This document shows positions 30,265-36,414 of a stretch of DNA of 64,000 nt, one piece after another; the stretch's first letter is position 1; each line of letters begins with the position of its first letter. The position numbers and the translations under genes are program-made. Origin of the DNA: Caldicellulosiruptor bescii DSM 6725 (lineage in GTDB: Bacteria > Bacillota > Thermoanaerobacteria > Caldicellulosiruptorales > Caldicellulosiruptoraceae). The stretch lies in contig NC_012034.1 of the NCBI RefSeq assembly GCF_000022325.1, positions 1,568,501-1,632,500 of the forward strand, in the 5' to 3' direction. Below the pieces are notes generated by a model that saw only the letters and a list, made by a program, of their open reading frames with translations, did no database searches and was not told the origin of the DNA.

Positions 30265-30293
30265 TATATATTGACAATAATCATAAAACACAA
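30265..30293 (-). promoter_or_regulatory. Promoter of the GGDEF-nrdR unit
   Basis: TTGTGT (30288-30293), 17 bp, TATATA (30265-30270) on minus. Transcription would start a few bases before the A25 run. Confidence 0.45.
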
Positions 30294-30811
30294 CACAAGT
30301 ATACTTCTTTTATCTTTATTATATTACATCTCACAAGCTCTGTCTATAAAAAGAAGTGACAAACCGTTAAAGGGAACTAATGGAATAATTGTACAAAGTG
30401 AAGCTTGACTTTTGCAGATAGTTAAAATAAAAATAGCTTGCAATCCCTTGTAAATAAAGGATTGGAGTCTATTTAAGTTTTAGCAAAATATCATAGTAAA
30501 AATTACTCTTTTTTGTCTCTTCCAAAATTTTCCTTATTTCTTTTAGTCTCATAAATTTCTTACTAAAATCTTTAAGTATCTTTAGCACACATTATTTTGT
30601 TTCAAAAATCGGGTATATCTTTCTATTGTCTTTTTGTCTATTTCATGAATATTGGTGTTTGCATCAATAAAACGAGTAAATTATTCAAAGTTTATGGTAT
30701 AATAATCAGGGAAGGTATTAGCTAAATTTTTGAGTTTGCAGTGTGTAATTAAATTCGTCGGATACTTGTTTGAATGTTTTACTTTCAATTTTACTACTCC
30801 TAAAAAGAAAA
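30294..30811. other. Gene-poor gap, possibly a decayed gene on minus
   Basis: No intact gene is visible between the GGDEF promoter and the tRNA-Leu terminator. On minus, three short stretches read like protein in different frames: one including SKTFKQVSDEFNYTLQT (about 30720-30790), one including TRFIDANTNIHEIDKKTIER (about 30600-30680), and one ending KEIRKILEETKKSNFYYD plus a stop at 30469. Stops and a shift separate them. I do not recognise the ancestor. A small dyad, CAATCC...GGATTG, lies at 30441-30464. Confidence 0.35.
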
Positions 30812-30847
30812 ACCTCACCAGATTTTTGTTCTGGTGAGGTCTTTTTT
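30812..30847. terminator. Bidirectional terminator after tRNA-Leu(CAG)
   Basis: An 11-bp perfect stem (ACCTCACCAGA at 30812-30822 with 30830-30840) has a 7-base T-rich loop. CTTTTTTC follows on plus and a TTTTTCTTTTT run on minus. Confidence 0.88.
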
Positions 30848-30872
30848 CTATATCTACCTCTCATTTTTTACA

Positions 30873-30959
30873 TGGTGCGGATGGGGGGATTTGAACCCCC
30901 ATGGGGAGAGCCCCACAAGATCCTGAGTCTTGCGCGTCTGCCAATTCCGCCACATCCGC
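30873..30959 (-). tRNA. tRNA-Leu (CAG)
   Basis: The minus strand folds as a class II tRNA: acceptor GCGGATG with CATCCGC, a long variable arm, anticodon CAG in ACTCAGGAT, the GGTTCAAATCC T-arm, and an encoded CCA end. It has its own promoter and a strong terminator. Confidence 0.95.
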
Positions 30960-30983
30960 AAAACTTTACTCTTTCTTTAATAT

Positions 30984-31013
30984 ATTTTAAGCTATTACCA
31001 CACGGTCTGTCAA
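30984..31013 (-). promoter_or_regulatory. Promoter of tRNA-Leu(CAG)
   Basis: Perfect TTGACA (31008-31013), 18 bp, TAAAAT (30984-30989) on minus, about 25 bases before the tRNA 5' end. It lies just past the ABC permease stop. Confidence 0.7.
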
Positions 31014-31030
31014 TAACATCATTTTTGGAT

Positions 31031-32140
31031 TTAATCAAGTTTTTTTGAAAATTTCTTTACAGAAACCAGCAAAAGAAGTATTCCAAGAAACACTAATACC
31101 AATACTTCTTTCCAAAGTTGTTCAACTCCTACTCCTTTTAAAACAATCCCTCGCAAAATTATAAGAAAATAAGTAAGAGGAACAAAATTACCTAAAAACC
31201 TTATCACAGGTGGCATTGCTTCTCTTGGAAACATAAAACCTGAAAGTAGAACGCTTGGAAGTAAAAACAAAAGTGCAAGTTGCATTGCCTGAAGCTGGGT
31301 CTTCGAAATAAAAGAGATAAGCATTCCTATCATAAGAGCACACAGGACAAATTCCAATCCAAAGAGCAAAAGTGAAAATATACTACCTCTCACTGGTACT
31401 TTAAACCAAGCAACACCAAATAATAGCGCCACCAAAAAATCTCCAAATCCAAGAAATATATAAGGTACAAGTTTACCCAATATCAGTTCAATTGATTTTA
31501 TAGGTGTTACAATCAGCTGTTCAATAGTTCCCTTTTCTCTTTCCCTCACAATAGCAAAAGCAGTTAATATAATTGTTATGTTCTGCATTATCAAACCCAT
31601 AAGACCGGGTATTGTAAAAAGTTCACTTTTCATTGAAGGGTTGTACTTAACTCTTGTTCTCAAATCAATAAAAGGCTTATTTAAAATACTTTGGTTATAC
31701 ATATTTTGTATTGTTAAAATACCACTTGTAAATACTGTCTTTGCTATTGTTGGGTCTGTGCCATCAACAATGAATAAAATTTGTGGACTTCTTTTTTGCT
31801 TTAGCTTTGTAGAAAAATTTGAAGGAATAATCAGGGCAGCTTTAATTTTTCCACTGTCAAGCCACTCATCAATTTCTTTCTGATTCTGCGCAAACAAATC
31901 TGGCTTAAAATACCTGGTATTCTGGAGTTTTTTAATAATTTCTCTGCTTTCAAGTGTATTTGACATATCAAGTATGCCGATTACAACATTCTCTATATCC
32001 ATTTTAACAGCGTATCCAAAGAGCATAAGCATAATAAACGGTGCTACAAATGCCAAAACAAAACTTGCTTTGTCTCTTTTTATTTGAATAAATTCTTTTT
32101 TAGCAATAGCAAAGAACCTTCTTGCTGAAAATCCTCTCAT
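31031..32140 (-). CDS. ABC-2 type export permease
   Basis: This 369-residue membrane protein has one N-terminal transmembrane segment (about 28-48), an extracytoplasmic domain of about 120 residues (NVVIGILDMSNTLESREIIK onward), then five hydrophobic segments with REREKGTIEQLIVTPIKSIELILGK, the ABC-2 signature of YbhS/YbhR-like permeases. With the fusion lipoprotein and ATPase encoded upstream it would form a tripartite-like exporter under TetR control. The partner ATPase gene 30 bases upstream is frameshifted, so assembly may fail in this genome. The substrate is unknown; drug or toxic-compound efflux is inferred from the TetR context. Confidence 0.88.
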   Translation of the reverse strand: MRGFSARRFFAIAKKEFIQIKRDKASFVLAFVAPFIMLMLFGYAVKMDIENVVIGILDMSNTLESREIIKKLQNTRYFKPDLFAQNQKEIDEWLDSGKIKAALIIPSNFSTKLKQKRSPQILFIVDGTDPTIAKTVFTSGILTIQNMYNQSILNKPFIDLRTRVKYNPSMKSELFTIPGLMGLIMQNITIILTAFAIVREREKGTIEQLIVTPIKSIELILGKLVPYIFLGFGDFLVALLFGVAWFKVPVRGSIFSLLLFGLEFVLCALMIGMLISFISKTQLQAMQLALLFLLPSVLLSGFMFPREAMPPVIRFLGNFVPLTYFLIILRGIVLKGVGVEQLWKEVLVLVFLGILLLLVSVKKFSKKLD

Positions 32141-32169
32141 AGCAAACTAACACCTCTTTTTGAACACTT

Positions 32170-32917
32170 TTACTCAGAAAATACCTTCACAAAGACATCC
32201 TCTATGCTGTCAGACATATACTTTTTCTTTACATTATAAGGCGTGTCAATCTCTTTTAAAATTCCATTGAACATAAATGCAACAACATCACATCTTTCTG
32301 CCTCGTCCATATACCTCGTCCATATAATGGGTTGTTACAAGCACTGTCACACCGCTGTTTGAAAAAAATTTTATCATTTCCCAATATTCCTTTCTTGAAA
32401 TGGGGTCAACTCCTGCTGTGGGCTCATCCAAAATCAGGATTTGCGGATTGTGCAGTGTGGCACATGCAAAAGCAAGTTTTTGTTTCATTCCGCCGGATAA
32501 GGTACTGACTTGAGACTTTTCCCTGCCTTCAAATTTGAAGAGTTTCATAAGTTGTTTCTTTTTTGTCTCAATTTCGTTTTTTGAAAGACCATACACAGCT
32601 CCATAAAAATTAATGTTCTCTTCAATCGTCAAATCCTCATACAAACTAAATTTTTGAGAAACATACCCAATATTTTGTCTTACTTCTTCAGGGTATTTTG
32701 AAACATCCTTTCCAAGAACTTCAACATAACCCTCTGTAGCTCTTAATACTCCGCAGATTATTTTTATAGTTGTGGTTTTCCCAGAGCCATTAGGGCCAAG
32801 CAGTCCAAAAATGCAACCCTTTGGAACCTCAAATGAAATATTATTCACCGCAACAAATCTACTGAATTTCTTTGTAAGTCTTTCAATTTTTATAGCTTTG
32901 TCCAAATCAACCTTCAC
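32170..32917 (-). pseudogene. ABC transporter ATP-binding subunit, frameshifted by a 13-bp tandem duplication
   Basis: The reading frame from the ATG at 32917 has Walker A (GPNGSGKTT), Q-loop, the LSGGMKQ signature, Walker B (LILDEPTAGVD) and the H-switch TTH. It then runs out of frame and stops at 32288. The 13 bases CCTCGTCCATATA occur twice back to back (32301-32313 and 32314-32326). Removing one copy restores HYMDEAERCDVV and a normal tail to a stop at 32170, giving 244 residues as expected. As written, the 209-residue product keeps all catalytic motifs but lacks the C-terminal part. It may be a recent mutation, a reversible switch, or a sequencing error. Confidence 0.9.
32301..32326. repeat. 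Perfect 13-bp tandem duplication
   Basis: Two adjacent identical copies of CCTCGTCCATATA. Since 13 is not a multiple of three, the repeat shifts the frame of the ABC ATPase gene. Confidence 0.97.
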
Positions 32918-32936
32918 CTACCTTTCTAAAAATGAT

Positions 32937-34034
32937 TTACAAGATTACGTCTACAATCATCCCAGGCTTGAGTATATCTTTATTCTTTGTAATGTTTATC
33001 TTTACCATAAAAACCATATTATGTCTTTCTTCTTTTGTTTCTACATTTCGCGGAGTAAATTCAGCTTTATCAGAAATATACACAATCTTTCCATATGCTT
33101 TCTGCCCTTCTTCAGAGACAATGTTAACCTCTTTCCCTATCTTTACTTTTCCAAGCTTAGTCGAGGGTACATAAATTTTAAGGTAGTAGTGGTCAAGAGA
33201 AATTTGAGCTACAAAACTACCAGGTCCAATAAATTGACCTTCTTCAACGCCCTTTATCGAAATAATACCATCTGCTGGTGAAATGATGGAGGCTTTTTTT
33301 AGATTTTCCTCACAAAGTTTCAAGTTCCCTTCTGCTATTTTTACATATTCCAAGGCTTGTGAATAATTCTTTTGAGCAATTTCGACTGATATCGCATATA
33401 TTGACTTGTCTTCAGGCATTACATTCTCGTTTTTTACCATTTGAAGCTGAACTTCAAGAGAATTAATTTGATGTGCCACACTTTCATTTTGCGCCTCCAA
33501 GGAATTCAGCTGAATTTTTAGTTCAGTCAAAGTTTTAAGCATTTCAGTGTTTGAAACCCTAACAGCTTTTAAATCTTCAATAGCTTTGCGAAGCAGAGAA
33601 ATGTTCTTTGTATTTCCTTCCTTAAGTGCTTCAAGTTGGAAAATATTTTCTTTCAACTGCTCTAACTGATATTTAGATGGCTTTTTGTTTACAAGAGCAT
33701 ATTTTAGCTTTGCAATTTCAAGATTTTCTTTTGCAATTTCAGAAGAAATCTTCGCAATTTCAAGATTGTACAAAGATAAGTTTTTTTGAATTTCCAAAAT
33801 ACCACTATCTAATTTGGCTATTACATCTCCTTTTTTTACTTTAGAACCTTCCTCAACATACACCTTTTCTACCCTGCCGGCAATTTCACTATTTATATCT
33901 ATGCTTTTTACCTCAACTGTCGACGAATAAATATCTTCATCATTTTTTGCTTTACATCCTGTCAAGAAAAACAAAAAAATTATACAAAAAGATGACAACA
34001 AAACCAATTTTGTTTTGATTTTTATACTTGCCAT
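32937..34034 (-). CDS. Membrane-fusion (HlyD/YbhG-like) lipoprotein
   Basis: The 365-residue adaptor protein has an N-terminal hydrophobic segment (about 9-25) ending in a lipobox LTGC with C27, so it is probably lipid-anchored outside the membrane. A biotinyl-lipoyl-like half (VKSIDINSEIAGRVEKVYVEEGSKVKKGD) is followed by a long coiled coil (about 90-235) and the second lipoyl half and beta-barrel (SPADGIISIKGVEEGQFIGPGS onward). It sits between tetR and the ABC ATPase gene, matching the ybhGFSR-type export operons. In a Gram-positive cell it would act at the outer face of the membrane. Confidence 0.88.
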   Translation of the reverse strand: MASIKIKTKLVLLSSFCIIFLFFLTGCKAKNDEDIYSSTVEVKSIDINSEIAGRVEKVYVEEGSKVKKGDVIAKLDSGILEIQKNLSLYNLEIAKISSEIAKENLEIAKLKYALVNKKPSKYQLEQLKENIFQLEALKEGNTKNISLLRKAIEDLKAVRVSNTEMLKTLTELKIQLNSLEAQNESVAHQINSLEVQLQMVKNENVMPEDKSIYAISVEIAQKNYSQALEYVKIAEGNLKLCEENLKKASIISPADGIISIKGVEEGQFIGPGSFVAQISLDHYYLKIYVPSTKLGKVKIGKEVNIVSEEGQKAYGKIVYISDKAEFTPRNVETKEERHNMVFMVKINITKNKDILKPGMIVDVIL

Positions 34035-34037
34035 TTT

Positions 34038-34649
34038 TTACTCCTCCCCAATTGCTTTTTTGAATACCAAAAGTACATTGTTAATCTCTCTATCCAGTTC
34101 ATCTTCAGAAGTCTCAATTCCCAAAATGTATTTTTGAATAAGAAAAGTCAACACCGTCCCTATTATTACCCTTGAAAGACCCTTTGCCATATCAGAACTG
34201 ATATCAGCTTTTTGCATAAGTATTCTTTCAATAAGCTGCTTTGATTGACAGGTTTTGGGTACCATTTTTTCACTTACCTCTTTTTTTAAAAGGTCATTGT
34301 ATTGTATTTCAATCAACACGACTTTGAAAATATCAATATTTTTTTCTGCCATCTCAAGTCTTTCACATATTAATGACTTTATAAAATCTGGAGTTTTTAA
34401 AGCCATACTCTTTTTAATATTTTCTTTTAATGGTAAAAGAGCAACCTGGCTAAGAATCTGTGTCACTCCTGCCTTGATAACCTCTTTGAGAAGGGTTTCT
34501 TTGTCTTTGAAATACTTAAAAAGTGTGGCCTCAGAAACTCCTGCTTCCTTCGCTATTTGAGCTGTAGTTGTAGCAGCATAACCATTTTGAGAAATAAGCT
34601 TTATAGCTGTTTGGATTATCTTGTTTTTTGTTACTTCACTCTTTTTCAC
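34038..34649 (-). CDS. TetR-family transcriptional regulator
   Basis: The 203-residue protein has a TetR N-terminal HTH (residues 7-55; AAQNGYAATTTAQIAKEAGVSEATLFKYFKDKETLL region), and the rest is a variable ligand-binding helical domain. It is the first gene of the export operon, 3 bases before the lipoprotein gene. A perfect 14-bp palindrome just downstream of a consensus promoter is an obvious operator, so it most likely represses its own operon until an inducer binds. The ligand is unknown. Confidence 0.93.
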   Translation of the reverse strand: MKKSEVTKNKIIQTAIKLISQNGYAATTTAQIAKEAGVSEATLFKYFKDKETLLKEVIKAGVTQILSQVALLPLKENIKKSMALKTPDFIKSLICERLEMAEKNIDIFKVVLIEIQYNDLLKKEVSEKMVPKTCQSKQLIERILMQKADISSDMAKGLSRVIIGTVLTFLIQKYILGIETSEDELDREINNVLLVFKKAIGEE

Positions 34650-34672
34650 TAATTTCTCACCACCTTTTATTA

Positions 34673-34686
34673 AGTAAGTACTTACT
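34673..34686. promoter_or_regulatory. TetR-type operator of the export operon
   Basis: AGTAAGTACTTACT is a perfect palindrome between the -10 and the tetR ATG, roughly over the transcription start. Confidence 0.75.
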
Positions 34687-34694
34687 CATTTCTT

Positions 34695-34723
34695 ATTATA
34701 AATTAATAGATTGGGAATGTCAA
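34695..34723 (-). promoter_or_regulatory. Promoter of the tetR-export operon
   Basis: Fully consensus TTGACA (34718-34723), 17 bp, TATAAT (34695-34700) on minus. It should be strong unless repressed. Confidence 0.85.
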
Positions 34724-34799
34724 TTTCAAAAAACGAAACATCACATTCGAAACTGTGGTGAAAAGGGAGAAGAAATATATTGAAAAGATTGTATAAAAT

Positions 34800-34829
34800 A
34801 AATAAAAGGGCCTTTTCAAAAGCCCTTTT
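34800..34829 (-). terminator. Terminator of the five-tRNA cluster
   Basis: AAAAGGGC (34804-34811) pairs with GCCCTTTT (34822-34829). On minus the stem ends in TTTTATTTATTTT, directly after tRNA-Glu. Confidence 0.75.
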
Positions 34830-34842
34830 CTCCTTTTTTATT

Positions 34843-34917
34843 TGGTGACCCCGAGGGGATTCGAACCCCTGTTACAGGCGTGAAAGGCCTGTGTCTTAAC
34901 CACTTGACCACGGGGCC
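34843..34917 (-). tRNA. tRNA-Glu (TTC)
   Basis: On minus: acceptor GGCCCCG with CGGGGTC (one G-U), anticodon TTC in CTTTCAC, T-arm GGTTCGAATCC, encoded CCA. It is the last of five tRNAs in a cluster. Confidence 0.95.
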
Positions 34918-34937
34918 ATACCTCTTTTTATATAAAA

Positions 34938-35014
34938 TGGTGGCGGCGAACGGATTCGAACCGCTGACACTGCGGGTATGAACCGCATGCTCTAGCCAAC
35001 TGAGCTACGCCGCC
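34938..35014 (-). tRNA. tRNA-Met (CAT), elongator type
   Basis: Acceptor GGCGGCG with CGCCGCC, anticodon CAT in TTCATAC, and CCA encoded. The body resembles Bacillus elongator tRNA-Met. A tRNA-Ile2 read through lysidine cannot be fully excluded. Confidence 0.88.
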
Positions 35015-35034
35015 ATTTTTACTATATTTATATT

Positions 35035-35110
<76 letters not shown>

Positions 35111-35115
35111 ACATC

Positions 35116-35205
35116 TGGTGCCGGAAACCGGACTTGAACCGGTACGACCTTATTCAGGTCCCAGGATTTTAAGTCCTGTGCGTCTGCCAGTTCCGCCACT
35201 CCGGC
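35116..35205 (-). tRNA. tRNA-Leu (TAA)
   Basis: Class II tRNA with a long variable arm, acceptor GCCGGAG with TTCCGGC, anticodon TAA in ACTTAAAAT, and encoded CCA. Confidence 0.95.
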
Positions 35206-35260
35206 ATCGCAATTATATATTTTAATGATTTCACTTGCTTTTGTCAAGATATTTTTCTCT

Positions 35261-35345
35261 TGGTGCGGGTAGAGGGACTTGAACCCCCACGGCTGTTGCC
35301 ACTAGATCCTAAGTCTAGCGCGTCTGCCAATTCCGCCATACCCGC
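35261..35345 (-). tRNA. tRNA-Leu (TAG)
   Basis: Class II tRNA: acceptor GCGGGTA with TACCCGC, anticodon TAG in ACTTAGGAT, long variable arm, encoded CCA. It is first in the cluster, next to the promoter. Confidence 0.95.
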
Positions 35346-35362
35346 TTGTTTTTGCGTATAAT

Positions 35363-35391
35363 ATTTTAACACAAGCTTTCTTCTTTGTCAA
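35363..35391 (-). promoter_or_regulatory. Promoter of the tRNA cluster
   Basis: TTGACA (35386-35391), 17 bp, TAAAAT (35363-35368) on minus, about 18 bases before tRNA-Leu(TAG). Confidence 0.75.
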
Positions 35392-35402
35392 ATGTAAAGG
35401 TT

Positions 35403-35460
35403 TTTGCTCCGAACACCTATCTTAATCCTTGCTATTGTTTCATGAGGTGTTCGGAGCAAA
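35403..35460. repeat. 16-bp perfect inverted repeat after the YjbQ gene
   Basis: TTTGCTCCGAACACCT (35403-35418) and its complement (35445-35460) have a 26-base loop. It has no strong T run on either side, so it is an unusual terminator at best. It lies between the YjbQ stop and the tRNA promoter. Confidence 0.85.
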
Positions 35461-35468
35461 TAAAAACT

Positions 35469-35861
35469 TTATTTTATATACACATATATCTTCCTTCTCC
35501 TTGGTCCATCAAACTCACAAAAGAACACTCCTTGCCATGTACCAAGCATCATCTCACCATTTCGAATTATAATATTAACAGATGAACCTATCAGGCTTGC
35601 CTTTATATGCGCATCAGAATTCCCCTCACTATGGCTATAGCCATTGTTCGCTGGCACTAACTTTTCAAGTTGTTTTTTTATATCACTTACAACTGACGGG
35701 TCAGCATGTTCATTGATTGTAATACCTGCAGTTGTATGTGGAACAAACACTGTCATGAGTCCTTCTTCAATATTAGACTGTCTAACAATTTCTTTTAATT
35801 TACTTGTAATATCAACAAAATCTACTCTATCTTTTGTTCTTATCTCAATTTCCCTAAACAA
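35469..35861 (-). CDS. YjbQ/UPF0047 family protein
   Basis: The 130-residue protein shows the UPF0047 pattern: EIEIRTKDRVDFVDIT start, MTVFVPHTTAGITINEHADPSV, GYSHSEGNSDAHIKASL and a LGTWQGVFFCEFDGPR end. The His residues in HTTAGITINEHAD and SDAHIK are the conserved metal-site candidates. E. coli YjbQ has weak thiamine-phosphate-synthase-like activity, and the true role is unclear. The gene follows the nitroreductase gene after about 20 bases and ends in a large inverted repeat. Confidence 0.88.
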   Translation of the reverse strand: MFREIEIRTKDRVDFVDITSKLKEIVRQSNIEEGLMTVFVPHTTAGITINEHADPSVVSDIKKQLEKLVPANNGYSHSEGNSDAHIKASLIGSSVNIIIRNGEMMLGTWQGVFFCEFDGPRRRKIYVYIK

Positions 35862-35881
35862 ATTAGAAATTCCCTCCCGTA

Positions 35882-36394
35882 TTATTTTCTTTGGTACTTA
35901 TTCCAGTGAAGTATTGAAGATAGGGGCTTTTTGTTTCTTACAGGTTCTTCATCAGCATAACCTATTGCAATGATCGCACAAAGTTCTAAATTGTCTGGAA
36001 CGTTTAGCAGCTTCTTGACATCTTCTGAATGCTCCTTTTTATAGCTTGCAACCCAACAGCTACCAAGTCCTAAAGCTTTTGCAGCCACTAAAATATACGT
36101 GGTCGCTGCTGACATATCTTCTAAAATATATTCGAAATCTTTCTCATAAAGCACAGCAACACAGCACGAAGCGTCTTCTATGAATTTGCCATATCGGGCT
36201 TTTTGAGCAATTTGTCTTTTAATGTTTTCATCTGTTACTACAACAAATTCCCAGCCTTCATTTCCTCTTGCAGTAGGTGCAAATCTTGCAGCATCAATTA
36301 TTTTTTCAATAACTTCTCTGTCAATAGCCATATTCTTTTTATATTTCCTGATACTTCTTCGAGACTTTAAAACTTCTAACATATCCATAGACAT
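35882..36394 (-). CDS. Nitroreductase-family FMN protein
   Basis: The 170-residue protein has the nitroreductase fold signatures: LKSRRSIRKYK at the N-terminus (the FMN-phosphate Arg pair), AARFAPTARGNEGWEFVVV, and LGLGSCWVASY in the second half. The short form is typical of Clostridia. These enzymes reduce diverse electron acceptors with NAD(P)H; the physiological substrate is unknown. An AAAGGAGAG site lies 10 bases before the ATG at 36394. It lies between the Lon-like protease gene and YjbQ, all close together on minus. Confidence 0.9.
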   Translation of the reverse strand: MSMDMLEVLKSRRSIRKYKKNMAIDREVIEKIIDAARFAPTARGNEGWEFVVVTDENIKRQIAQKARYGKFIEDASCCVAVLYEKDFEYILEDMSAATTYILVAAKALGLGSCWVASYKKEHSEDVKKLLNVPDNLELCAIIAIGYADEEPVRNKKPLSSILHWNKYQRK

Positions 36395-36414
36395 CTCAAA
36401 ATATCTCTCCTTTC

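Noticed and set aside
30148-30408. 86-codon open frame on plus through the poly-T run
   Set aside because: It is mostly antisense to the GGDEF start and runs through T25 as poly-Phe; there is no coding evidence.
30441-30464. Dyad CAATCC...GGATTG as a possible CRISPR repeat
   Set aside because: It occurs only once, with no spacer array and no cas genes nearby.
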